Positions 24,313 through 32,548 of a DNA stretch of 64,000 nt are shown here, piece after piece (within the stretch, counting starts at the first letter, position 1; each line of letters begins with the position of its first letter). Source of the stretch: Acidimicrobiaceae bacterium (GTDB lineage Bacteria; Actinomycetota; Acidimicrobiia; Acidimicrobiales; RAAP-2). Under the pieces are notes generated by a model. It saw only the letters and a program-made list of their open reading frames with translations. It had not been told where the DNA came from and did no database searches. The translations under genes were made by a program, and so were the position numbers. Location: the NCBI GenBank assembly GCA_003153575.1, contig PLZW01000001.1:314265-378264 (forward strand), read 5' to 3'.

Positions 24313-24981
24313 TCAGCGCTGGTCGGGCGACCAGAGGGGCGCATCGACGGTGAATCCCACCGGCGTGCCCCACCGATTGCGGTACGACACCTCGTGGACG
24401 GGTTGGCGGGCAGCCACCCCCCACCGGCCGGTGGGGTAGCCGAAGCTCACGCAGCAGGCCATGATCCACTGCTCGTCGGCGGGCACACCGAGGATCTCGA
24501 AGGTCTCGTCCGGGTGCCAGAAGCCCAGGACGGCGGTCAGCGAGCTGCCGACCCCGTGGGCCCGGGCGGCGAGCTGGGCGCTCCACACCGCCGGGTAGAT
24601 CGAGCCGCCGGTCGCATCGCCCTGGATGAAGGCGAACAGGAAGAGCGGCACCTCGGCGAAGTGGTCGGCCAGCCATTGGGCCGAGCGCTGGACCTTGAGC
24701 ATCTGCACACTCTCGGGGTCGGCGGGGTCGGCCTGGGCGGCGGCCAACCGCTCGGCGTACACGGTCTCCCACAGCTCGCCGATGGCGTGCTGGTAGAGCG
24801 GGGCGATCCGGCCGATCACCGCCTTGTCGTCGACCAGCAGGAACTTCCAGTTCTGGGTGTTGCCCCCGGACGGGGCGCGGATGGCGGCGTCGAGGATCTT
24901 GGCCTGGACGTCCATGGGGACGGGGTCGGGCTTGACCCGGCGCATGGCCCGCGTCGTGTACAGCGCCTCGTCGATGTCCAC
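24313..24981 (-). CDS. Nitroreductase-family flavoprotein
   Basis: 222 residues from GTG 24981, preceded by GAGGA; the longer ORF start adds an Arg-rich shadow. IDEALYTTRAMRRVKPDPVP and AAIRAPSGGNTQNWKFLLVDD are the FMN-binding openings typical of the nitroreductase family; the substrate region LTAVLGFWHPDETFEILGVPADEQ and FGYPTGRWG are also typical. The family reduces nitro groups, quinones or enones with NAD(P)H. The substrate is unknown. Upstream on the opposite strand is the uracil methyltransferase. Confidence 0.86.
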   Translation of the reverse strand: MDIDEALYTTRAMRRVKPDPVPMDVQAKILDAAIRAPSGGNTQNWKFLLVDDKAVIGRIAPLYQHAIGELWETVYAERLAAAQADPADPESVQMLKVQRSAQWLADHFAEVPLFLFAFIQGDATGGSIYPAVWSAQLAARAHGVGSSLTAVLGFWHPDETFEILGVPADEQWIMACCVSFGYPTGRWGVAARQPVHEVSYRNRWGTPVGFTVDAPLWSPDQR

Positions 24982-25109
24982 ATCGTCCTCCCGAGCCCCG
25001 GCCGCGACCCGACGGCGACGGCGTGGACTCACCGTACCGTCACCCCGACCGGTCCGTCGCACCGCCCGGGTGGAGGGCGCGACGTCGGTCCGGTGCTAAG
25101 AACCGGACC

Positions 25110-26375
25110 ATGGTCACGCCCTCCACCGTGCCCGCCGACGTGGTCGAGCTGGAGGTGGGAGCCATCGCCGCCGGGGGAGGTTGCGTGGCCCGGGCTCCGG
25201 ACGGCCGGGTGGTCTTCGTGCGTCACTGCCTGCCCGGCGAACGGGTCCGGGCCCTCATCACGTCGGAGGCGACCTCCTATTTGCGCGCCGACGCCATCGA
25301 GGTGCTGGAGGCCTCGCCCGACCGGGTGGAACCCGGCTGTTCCCATGCCGGTCCGGGTCGGTGCGGGGGCTGCGACTTCCAGCACGTCGCCCTGCCGGCC
25401 CAACGCCGGTTGAAGGAAGACCTGGTGGCCGAGCAACTGTCCCGCCTGGCCGGCCTCGATCTGCGCGTGGCGGTCGAGGAGGTGCCCGGTGCCCCGGACG
25501 GGCTCGGATGGCGCACCCGGGTGACCTTCGCCGTCGACCACCATGGGCGGATCGGGCTCCGGCGCCACCGCAGCCATGACATCGAGCCGATCGAGCATTG
25601 CCCGATCGCCACTGACCGGGTGAACGACGCCTCGCTCGGCGCGCACCTCTGGCGCGGGGCCCGCCAACTCGAGGTCGTGGCCTCGCCCGACGGGGGGAAG
25701 CCGGTGGTGCTGGTGGAGACGGGCAAGGACCGGCTCGACGGGCTGCCCGGCCTCGACGTCGGCATTGTCTGGAAGGGCCGGACCCTGCGGGCCCCGGACC
25801 ACGTGCAGTTCGAGGTGGACACCGTCCGCTTCGGCGTCGGTGCCGGCGTGTTCTGGCAGGTGCACCCGTCGGCCGCCCCTGTTCTCACCGCAGCGGTTCT
25901 CAGCGGCCTGGAGGCGAGGACGGGTGACCGGGTCGCCGACCTGTATGCCGGTGCCGGACTGTTCACCGTGGCCCTGGCCCGAGTGGTCGGACCGACCGGA
26001 ACGGTGGTGGCCGTCGAACGGAGCGGACCGGCGGTCGCCGATCTGCGCCGCAATGCCACCGGCCTCGGGCAGGTGGAGATCGTGCGGGCCGACGTCACCC
26101 CTGCCGTCGTGGGCCGGCGGCTCGGCCGTCCCGACCTGATCGTGCTCGACCCGGCCCGAGCGGGCGCGGGTCGCGACGTGATGGCGGCCCTGGTCGGGCT
26201 CGACCCGCCACCCCGTCGGATCGCCTACGTGTCGTGCGAGCCGGCACCGTTCGCCCGCGACCTGGCGGTGGCCCTCGGGGCCGGCTGGACGCTGGGGTCG
26301 CTCCGGGCCTTCGACCTGTTCCCCATGACCGAGCACGTCGAACTCGTCGGCATCCTCGAGCCTCCGAGCGCCTGA
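25110..26375 (+). CDS. TRAM-domain uracil-5-methyltransferase (RlmD/TrmA-like)
   Basis: 421 residues from ATG 25110. Residues 10-65 form a TRAM RNA-binding domain (ELEVGAIAAGGGCVARAPDGRVVFV). CSHAGPGRCGGCDFQH plus Cys in IEHCPI give four candidate Fe-S ligands, as in RlmD. The methyltransferase core has VADLYAGAGLFTVALA for SAM binding and VSCEPAPFARD with the catalytic Cys. It makes m5U in rRNA or tRNA; the RNA target cannot be told from sequence alone. The domain order and length fit the class I SAM-dependent TrmA/RumA family. Confidence 0.88.
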   Translation: MVTPSTVPADVVELEVGAIAAGGGCVARAPDGRVVFVRHCLPGERVRALITSEATSYLRADAIEVLEASPDRVEPGCSHAGPGRCGGCDFQHVALPAQRRLKEDLVAEQLSRLAGLDLRVAVEEVPGAPDGLGWRTRVTFAVDHHGRIGLRRHRSHDIEPIEHCPIATDRVNDASLGAHLWRGARQLEVVASPDGGKPVVLVETGKDRLDGLPGLDVGIVWKGRTLRAPDHVQFEVDTVRFGVGAGVFWQVHPSAAPVLTAAVLSGLEARTGDRVADLYAGAGLFTVALARVVGPTGTVVAVERSGPAVADLRRNATGLGQVEIVRADVTPAVVGRRLGRPDLIVLDPARAGAGRDVMAALVGLDPPPRRIAYVSCEPAPFARDLAVALGAGWTLGSLRAFDLFPMTEHVELVGILEPPSA

Positions 26376-26440
26376 ACCGCCTGGCGACGGCGCGATCCGG
26401 GCGACGGAGGCCGGCGCGGGCGCGCTGCTACCCTCGGTCC

Positions 26441-26989
26441 GTGCGTGGCAGACCCCTGGCCCTCCTGCTCGCGGTGGGCCTGGCGGCCACCGCCTGCTCG
26501 GGCGGCACCCCGGCGGCCGCGCCCACCACCACGCGGCCCCCCAAGCCGGCCGGGGCGCTGCCGTCGCCCATCTCGGTGCAGGTGTGCTCGCACGAGGCCC
26601 AACGCGAGATGGCCGCGGCCCTCGGTGAGACGGCCCGGGTGACGACGCCCACGTGGCTCGACCACCACTACGCCTGCACCTACGGGTACCCGACGGCGGC
26701 ACCATCGGGATCCTTCGAGGTGTCGGTGCAGGAGCTGTCGAGCTGGCCGGAGACCTACGCCTACTACGACGGCCTGGCCGCCCGCCTGGGCAAGGCGCGG
26801 GACCTCGAGGCCCTGGGTCAGGCGGCCTTCCAGACCACGGACGGCTCGGTCGTGGTCCGCAAGGACTGGAAGGTGCTTCTGGTGGACAACACCGGCCTGC
26901 CCCCCCAGTTCGGAGTTCCGGCCACCAGTGCGACGGCCGTGGCCGTCACCGTGGCCGACGTCATCCTCGGGTGCTGGGCCGGCGACTGA
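26441..26989 (+). CDS. Putative secreted lipoprotein
   Basis: 182 residues, GTG start at 26441. MRGRPLALLLAVGLAATACSGG is a lipoprotein signal with Cys at residue 19, although Ala at -3 of the lipobox is atypical. A Pro/Thr linker follows and then a compact domain (SPISVQVCSHEAQREMAAALGE, HHYACTYGYPTAAPSG, ILGCWAGD) with paired cysteines. It resembles the DUF3558-type actinobacterial lipoproteins in layout, but I cannot confirm the family. The stop TGA forms part of a hairpin with the stop of the next, convergent gene. Confidence 0.7.
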   Translation: MRGRPLALLLAVGLAATACSGGTPAAAPTTTRPPKPAGALPSPISVQVCSHEAQREMAAALGETARVTTPTWLDHHYACTYGYPTAAPSGSFEVSVQELSSWPETYAYYDGLAARLGKARDLEALGQAAFQTTDGSVVVRKDWKVLLVDNTGLPPQFGVPATSATAVAVTVADVILGCWAGD

Positions 26990-27018
26990 GCGCCGACGCC
27001 CTGCGACGCGCGGCTCAG
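26986..27018. terminator. Hairpin built on two convergent stop codons
   Basis: CTGAGC (26986-26991) pairs with GCTCAG (27013-27018) around a GC-rich 21-base loop; the TGA of the plus gene and the TGA of the minus gene both lie in the stem. A bidirectional terminator is plausible. No T-run. Confidence 0.4.
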
Positions 27019-28133
27019 GGCTTGTAGACGCCCTTGACGGTCTGGATCAGGCCCAGGCACATCTCGTCGGACGAGCCGTCGCCCCACACCACGTAGCGGG
27101 CGGGGAGTTTGCGCAGCTGGGGCAGCTCCTGGCGCAAGGTCGGGTCGTACGTGCAGCTGACCTCGACGGTGTCGCCCGGATGGGTCATGACAGGGTGGGC
27201 CAGCGTGTACGACCTCTGGTAATCGAAGTTGTAGTTCTTGACGTTCAACAGCACCTTGGCGTCGGGCGTGCCCGGATTGAGGGTGATCCGAAGCGACCTC
27301 CCTGTGAGGTGCATGTGGGCGCCGAGCCGGACGATGGTCTCGCCCCCGCTGATCGGCCACGTGCACGAGGTGGTGTCACCGGCCGGCGGGCTGACCGGAT
27401 TCCGATCGCAGGCCTGCTCGATGATGTTGTCGAACGTGACGGCCCACGGCCCGAACCGCTGGCCCAGGTCGGCCATCGATGCGGCGCGGTTGCACAGTGG
27501 ACCGGTCACCGTGGCGGGGCAGGGCACGTCCGGGGGAGCCGGGCGGAGGTCGAGCTGGAGGGCCTGCAGGCGGGTCGACGAGGGCACCGTGGTCAGGTTC
27601 AGGCTGGCCCGCACCGGCTTGTCGCCCCGCAGGAGGTTGTAGTGGATCTGCTCGACCACCAGACTGCCGGTGGGCAGCCACACGCCGGTCCCGGCCGGCT
27701 CGATGTCGGCACCGTGGCCGGGGGCCCAGGCGGTCAGCCACGGGGTGTTGGAGATCTGCGAGATCGAAGCCGTACCCGGCAGCGCCGACTCGCCGAAGCA
27801 GGTCCAGCCCTTGCCGGCGCCGTCGTCCTTGATCGCCTGGGCGGCCAGGTTCGGCGGGATCAGGAAGAGGATGGCGTGGTGCACCTCGACGCTGTTCGGG
27901 AAGAAGTGGGCCTGCACGATGTAGGAGTCGTGGGTGACGTGCGGGTTGACCAGCGTGCAGTGGTAGTCGTCGGTGCCGCCGGCCGGTGCGGAGGGGGTGT
28001 ACGACGCGCCCTTCATGCTGATGACGGTCCGCGCGGGTGAGGAGGCGCCGGCATGGGAAGCCGCCAGGCCTACGGCCAGACCTGTGGTCACGAGGATGCC
28101 TGCCAAGACCAGGCGCGCCAGTCGGGAGTTCAT
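27015..28133 (-). CDS. Secreted DBH/PHM-like copper monooxygenase
   Basis: 372 residues with a Sec signal (residues 1-30). It has the residues of the copper type II ascorbate-dependent monooxygenases: HH at 85-86, a third His at 164 (EQIHY), a CuM pair H273/H275 (GAHMH) and Met358 in SSDEMC. Those correspond to the CuH and CuM ligands of peptidylglycine and dopamine beta-monooxygenase. Cys pairs would be disulfide-bonded outside the cell. Known family chemistry is C-H hydroxylation using O2 and copper with a reductant; the substrate here is unknown. No copper chaperone is adjacent. Confidence 0.82.
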   Translation of the reverse strand: MNSRLARLVLAGILVTTGLAVGLAASHAGASSPARTVISMKGASYTPSAPAGGTDDYHCTLVNPHVTHDSYIVQAHFFPNSVEVHHAILFLIPPNLAAQAIKDDGAGKGWTCFGESALPGTASISQISNTPWLTAWAPGHGADIEPAGTGVWLPTGSLVVEQIHYNLLRGDKPVRASLNLTTVPSSTRLQALQLDLRPAPPDVPCPATVTGPLCNRAASMADLGQRFGPWAVTFDNIIEQACDRNPVSPPAGDTTSCTWPISGGETIVRLGAHMHLTGRSLRITLNPGTPDAKVLLNVKNYNFDYQRSYTLAHPVMTHPGDTVEVSCTYDPTLRQELPQLRKLPARYVVWGDGSSDEMCLGLIQTVKGVYKP

Positions 28134-28168
28134 GGGGAGAGGCTACCCCTACGTAACCCCTGGTGCCC

Positions 28169-28180
28169 GGTGCCGGCACC
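28169..28180. promoter_or_regulatory. 12-base palindrome between divergent genes
   Basis: GGTGCCGGCACC is a perfect palindrome in the 106-base spacer between the copper monooxygenase gene (minus) and the mycothiol-type enzyme gene (plus). In a GC-rich genome a 12-base palindrome is weak evidence; it may be an operator or chance. Confidence 0.25.
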
Positions 28181-28239
28181 CCGCCCCCGCTCTCGGGGGC
28201 CGGCGGGTCGCCACGATCCTCTCCCGCTACGGTGGCGCC

Positions 28240-29061
28240 ATGGCGACCATCGTGGACAAGATCACCACTGTCGAGCTCCTGCGCAACGAATTCCGGCAGT
28301 TGGCCGACCTGGGCGCCTCCCTCGACAGTGACCAGTGGGACACCCCGACCTGCCTGCCCGGGTGGACCGTCCGGGACGTGGTCAGCCACGTCATCGGCGC
28401 CGAGGCCATGCTCCTCGGCGAGCCGGCGCCCGATGTCGATGTCTCCCATCTGACGCACATGCACAACCCGGTCGCCGAGGCCAACGAGATCTGGGTGGAG
28501 GCCAACCGCAGCCGGACGGGTGCAGAGATGGTGGCCCGCCTGGAGGACGTGGCCGACCGGCGACTCGCCGTACTCGACGCCATGGACCAGGCCGACTTCG
28601 ACGCCCCCTCGTGGACGCCGGCGGGCAAGGACGAGACCTACGGTCGGTTCATGCGCATCCGGCACTTCGACTGCTACCTGCACGAGCAGGACATCCGCCT
28701 GGCACTCGGACTGCCGGCCCGGGAGACCGTCGAGGACCTGAACTCCTCGCTCGACGAGGTGGCGACGGGGCTCGGCTACATCATCGGCCGCAAGGCCGGC
28801 CTGGCGGACGGATCGCGCGTGCGCATCGACCTGACCGGTCCGGTGCGCCGGACCTTTCTCGTCCAGGTGGATGGCCGGGCGGCGGTGGTCGACGCCCTCG
28901 ACGGCGAGCCCACCGTCGGCATCGAGCTGTCGGCCCTGCGCTTCCTGCGTCTGACCGGAGGCCGCCACGACGCCGGGGTGGAACCCGAAGAGGAGATCCG
29001 CTTCTCCGGGGACCGGGAAGCGGGTAGCCGGCTGGCGGCCAACATGGCCTTCACCATCTGA
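28240..29061 (+). CDS. Maleylpyruvate isomerase family mycothiol-type enzyme
   Basis: 273 residues from ATG 28240; the longer ORF start overlaps the copper monooxygenase antisense. The N-terminal DinB-like four-helix bundle has LDSDQWDTPTCLPGWTVRDVVSHVIGAEAMLLG, with a His in the usual metal site and a second His in IRHFDCYLHEQDIRLALG. The C-terminal half is the MDMPI-C-like domain. The family uses mycothiol as cofactor or substrate, consistent with mca elsewhere in the window. Substrate unknown. Confidence 0.85.
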   Translation: MATIVDKITTVELLRNEFRQLADLGASLDSDQWDTPTCLPGWTVRDVVSHVIGAEAMLLGEPAPDVDVSHLTHMHNPVAEANEIWVEANRSRTGAEMVARLEDVADRRLAVLDAMDQADFDAPSWTPAGKDETYGRFMRIRHFDCYLHEQDIRLALGLPARETVEDLNSSLDEVATGLGYIIGRKAGLADGSRVRIDLTGPVRRTFLVQVDGRAAVVDALDGEPTVGIELSALRFLRLTGGRHDAGVEPEEEIRFSGDREAGSRLAANMAFTI

Positions 29062-29094
29062 GCGACGCCGCCGCACCCGACCGACATGATCCGG

Positions 29095-29574
29095 TCAGGT
29101 GTCACGCCTTGCGAAGGTCCGGAGGGCGTCGCCATCGAGGCGGTAGCCGGTCCAACCGGTCATGGGTCGGGCGCCGATGGAACGGTAGAAGCCGAGGGCC
29201 GACTCGTTCCAGTCGAGCACCGACCAGTCGATCCTGGCGTAGCCGCAAGCCCGGGCCTGGTCGGCCAGGGCCGTCATCAGGGCTGTACCGACCCCGCGGC
29301 CCCGGGTTTCGGGCCGCACGTAGAAGTCCTCGAGGTAGATCCCGACCCGGCCGGTCCAGGTGGAGAAGTTGAGGAAGTGGATCGTCATGCCGAGCACCGT
29401 GCCGGCGTCGTCGGCCACGTTAGCGAACACCACCGGCGACTCGGCGAACAACGCGGCGGCGAGCATCTCCTCGTCCACCTCGACCGCGTCCGGCTCACGC
29501 TCGTAGGCGGCCAGGTCGCCGATGAGCGCGACCAGGGTGGGGACGTCGTCCCGGGTGGCGGGACGGACGATCAC
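29095..29574 (-). CDS. GNAT-family N-acetyltransferase
   Basis: 159 residues from GTG 29574, overlapping the next gene's stop by 4 bases. IVRPATRDDVPTLVALIGDLAAYE is the usual N-terminal start; YLEDFYVRPETRGRGVGTALM contains the acetyl-CoA-binding R/Q-x-x-G-x-G/A loop, and LDWNESALGFYRSIGARPM is the C-terminal strand region. It is closest in pattern to diamine (spermidine/spermine-type) acetyltransferases. Acceptor unknown. Confidence 0.87.
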   Translation of the reverse strand: MIVRPATRDDVPTLVALIGDLAAYEREPDAVEVDEEMLAAALFAESPVVFANVADDAGTVLGMTIHFLNFSTWTGRVGIYLEDFYVRPETRGRGVGTALMTALADQARACGYARIDWSVLDWNESALGFYRSIGARPMTGWTGYRLDGDALRTFARRDT

Positions 29575-30539
29575 GGGACGAGCAGGACCCGGCCGAACGC
29601 CTGGCGGCTCTCGATGTAGGCGTGGGCCTCACCCGCCTCCTCGAGCGCGAACCGGCGGTCGATGACCACCTGCAGCTGCCCGGCGGCGATGTCGTCGAGG
29701 TGGGAGGCGATCATGGCGTGGGCCCGGGTCCCGAGGAACAGTTCGGCGCCGAGGAAGTAGCCGACCAGGGTCTGGTTGTTGGCCCGCATGGTCGAGATGT
29801 CGAGGGTCGAGGGCATCTCGCGACCGGCGTCGCCGAAGGTCACGCACCGGCCCCGGTAGGCCAGGCAGAGGAGGCTCCGCTGGAGGTTGGACCCTCCGAC
29901 CGAGTCGACGATGACGTCGGCGCCTCGGCCGTCCGTGAGTGAACGCACCTCCTCCACGAAGTCGGAGGACACATAGTCGATCCCGTGGTCGAGGCCGAGC
30001 TCGGCCAGGCGGCCGAGCCGCTCGGCGCTCGAGGCGGTGGCGAGCACCTGCGCGCCGGCGCGCTTGGCCAACTGGATGGCGGCGACGCCGACGCCGCTGG
30101 CTCCGGCGTGGATGAGGGCGGTCTCGCCCGCCTGCAGACGGCCGAACTCGAACAGGCAGTCGTCGGCCGTGCCGAACGGCACCGGCACGCAGGCCGCCTC
30201 CTCGGTGGAGAGCCCGTCGGGGATGGGCCAGCAGAACGTACGCCCGGTGACCCGCAGCTCGGCGTGCGAGCCGTCCAGCCCGACGGTGACCACGCGGTCA
30301 CCGGTGGCGAGGTCGTCCACCCCGTCGCCGACCGCCACCACGACTCCGGCGCACTGGTAGCCGACGATGTGGGGCACCCGGGCCAGGTCGCCGCCCAACC
30401 GGCTCAAGGTGTCGCCGCCTTCGATACTGACGGCCTCCACCCGGATCAGCACGTCACCCGGGCCGCAGTCCGGGTCGGGCACCTCCTCGTACCGGAACAC
30501 GTCCGGGCCACCCGTCTCGTAGTACACCGCTGCCTTCAT
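29571..30539 (-). CDS. Zinc-binding-dehydrogenase/quinone oxidoreductase family protein
   Basis: 322 residues from ATG 30539. MKAAVYYETGGPDVFRYEEVPD starts the GroES-like domain; the nucleotide-binding core has ALIHAGASGVGVAAIQLAKRAGAQVLATA, and the C-terminal FGRVLLVP completes the fold. It lacks the structural zinc cysteines of alcohol dehydrogenases, so it belongs to the quinone reductase group of NADPH oxidoreductases. Followed closely by the GNAT gene (4-base overlap), forming an operon. Confidence 0.87.
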   Translation of the reverse strand: MKAAVYYETGGPDVFRYEEVPDPDCGPGDVLIRVEAVSIEGGDTLSRLGGDLARVPHIVGYQCAGVVVAVGDGVDDLATGDRVVTVGLDGSHAELRVTGRTFCWPIPDGLSTEEAACVPVPFGTADDCLFEFGRLQAGETALIHAGASGVGVAAIQLAKRAGAQVLATASSAERLGRLAELGLDHGIDYVSSDFVEEVRSLTDGRGADVIVDSVGGSNLQRSLLCLAYRGRCVTFGDAGREMPSTLDISTMRANNQTLVGYFLGAELFLGTRAHAMIASHLDDIAAGQLQVVIDRRFALEEAGEAHAYIESRQAFGRVLLVP

Positions 30540-30702
30540 GGCCCTCCTCCGGTCGAACGACAGGCCCACCCTAGACACCATCCCCGGGACGACCGGCGGG
30601 TGGCCGAGGAGTGGCACCGGTCGGCTGCGGCCCGCCCCCGGAGCGCCTCCCGGGGTACCGGATGGTCAAGTCCGGCGCCCGGATGGTCGATGCCTCTGGC
30701 AG

Positions 30703-32532
30703 ATGGCACTGACCACCGCGACCGATCACCCGCCAGACGGGCAACCGGCAACGGTCGCCTCAACCGGTGACCGGGCAGCGCTCGGCGCCGCCCTTCGGGC
30801 CCGGGCCCGCCCGATCGCCGCCGAGGTGGCCTCGCACTTCCCGGCTCACATCCGCGCCACGGTAGACGGGTCGGCACGGCTCGCCACCGAGCTGGTCGGA
30901 CGGTGGGTGGCTGCCGGGGAGCAGGGGGTCGGGCAGGACCGACACGACCTGGCCAGCCAGGCCCGCCAGGCCATGCTGGTCGAATCCGACCTGGCCGGCG
31001 CCGTGTCCTGCCACCTGACCTGGCGGGACCTGTGCCTCGTGGCGCTGGACGAGGACGCCACGCGGCTGGGCATCGGTCCGGACATCGTGTCCGCGGCCCG
31101 GGCCATCGTGCAGCTGAGCTGCGACGGCGCCCTGGCGGCGACGGCCCGAGCCTTCGACGAGCTGGTCCAGGTCCTCCAGGAAGGCCCGAGCGTCAAGGGG
31201 CAGGACGGGTCCCACCAGGTCCTCCACGACGACCTGACCGGACTTCCGAACCGCCTCCTGCTGTGTGACCGGTTGCAACAGGCCGCAAAGACGGGCGACC
31301 GCCGCGCCGCCCGGTCTATGGTCCTCGTGCTCGATCTCGACAACTTCGGGGCCATGAACAACCGTTTCGGCCGACCCGCCGGCGACGCGCTCCTGGTCGA
31401 GGTCGCCCACCGTCTGGACGAGCTTGTGCGCAGTACGGACACCGTGGCACGAATCGGCGACGACGAGTTCGCCATCCTGGCCGCGGACCTCGACGAACCG
31501 GGCGACGCCGCCCAGTCGCTGGCCGAGCGCATCCACCAGGCGATGCGCACCCCGGTGGCGGCCGGGGACTGCGAGCTCCACTCGTCGGTCAGCATCGGGA
31601 TCACCGAGGTGGCCCGGGGGGTCGATCCCGAAACCCTGCTGGCCTGGGCGGACGCGGCCATGCGGCGGGCCCGGCTCGGGGGACCAGCGCGCTACGCCGT
31701 GCACGACGTGTCCGTCGGGGCCGAGTACCGGCGCGAGAGCCGACTGGCCGACGACCTGCGGGCGGCCCACGGACGGGGACAGCTGTCGGTCGACTATCAA
31801 CCGCTGTTCCGCCTCGGTGCGGGGTCGCTCGGCGGGCCCGTAGGCATGGAGGCCCTGCTGCGGTGGGACCATCCGTTGCTCGGCGCCGTGGACCCCGACG
31901 AGTTCGTCCCGCTGCTCGAGCAGAGTCGGCACATCGTGCCCGTCGGCCGGTGGGTGCTGGGAGAGGCGGCGTCGCAATGCGTCGAGTGGCAGCGGGAACG
32001 GCCCGAACTCACCGTGTCGGTCAACGTGTCGGCCCGCCAGCTGCAGGACCCGGACTTCGTCGGCGACGTCCGGGCGGCGCTGGTCGGCTCGGGCCTCGAC
32101 CCCGGCCACCTCGTGCTCGAGGTCACCGAGTCGGTCCTCGTGGTGGACGTGGTGCGCGTCGGCGCGGCCATGCAGGCGGTCCGGGATCTCGGCGTCCGGA
32201 TGGCACTCGACGACTTCGGCACCGGGTACTCCCCCTTGCTCTATCTGCAGGGCCTGCCCCTCGACCGGTTGAAGGTCGACCGGAGCTTCGTGTCCGGACT
32301 GGACGCCAGCGGGCACGACGGCACCGTGCTGAGGACCGTGGTCGACCTGGCCCACAAGTTGGGGATCACCGTGATCGCCGAGGGAGTCGAGACGGCGGGC
32401 GAGCTCCGGGCGGTGGGCGCCATCGGCTGCGACGAGGTCCAGGGCTTCTACCTCGGTGGCCCGGCGCCGGCCGACCACCACGACCTCGGGTCCGGCGACG
32501 CCGGACACCCTGCGTCCGGACACCCGGCCTAG
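30703..32532 (+). CDS. Degenerate GGDEF plus EAL protein
   Basis: 609 residues from ATG 30703. Residues 25-160 form an all-helical domain that reads like a globin-like or four-helix sensor (not identified). The GGDEF domain is degenerate: the site is GDDEF at 252-256, and the metal/substrate helix is LDLDNFGAMNNRFG instead of DxDxFKxxND. The EAL domain looks intact: EALLRW at 383-388, NVSARQL, VTES, DDFGTGYS and AEGVE. It is therefore most likely a c-di-GMP phosphodiesterase, with the GGDEF domain regulatory. Divergent to the quinone reductase gene. Confidence 0.86.
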   Translation: MALTTATDHPPDGQPATVASTGDRAALGAALRARARPIAAEVASHFPAHIRATVDGSARLATELVGRWVAAGEQGVGQDRHDLASQARQAMLVESDLAGAVSCHLTWRDLCLVALDEDATRLGIGPDIVSAARAIVQLSCDGALAATARAFDELVQVLQEGPSVKGQDGSHQVLHDDLTGLPNRLLLCDRLQQAAKTGDRRAARSMVLVLDLDNFGAMNNRFGRPAGDALLVEVAHRLDELVRSTDTVARIGDDEFAILAADLDEPGDAAQSLAERIHQAMRTPVAAGDCELHSSVSIGITEVARGVDPETLLAWADAAMRRARLGGPARYAVHDVSVGAEYRRESRLADDLRAAHGRGQLSVDYQPLFRLGAGSLGGPVGMEALLRWDHPLLGAVDPDEFVPLLEQSRHIVPVGRWVLGEAASQCVEWQRERPELTVSVNVSARQLQDPDFVGDVRAALVGSGLDPGHLVLEVTESVLVVDVVRVGAAMQAVRDLGVRMALDDFGTGYSPLLYLQGLPLDRLKVDRSFVSGLDASGHDGTVLRTVVDLAHKLGITVIAEGVETAGELRAVGAIGCDEVQGFYLGGPAPADHHDLGSGDAGHPASGHPA

Positions 32533-32548
32533 AGGGGATGCCGACCGC

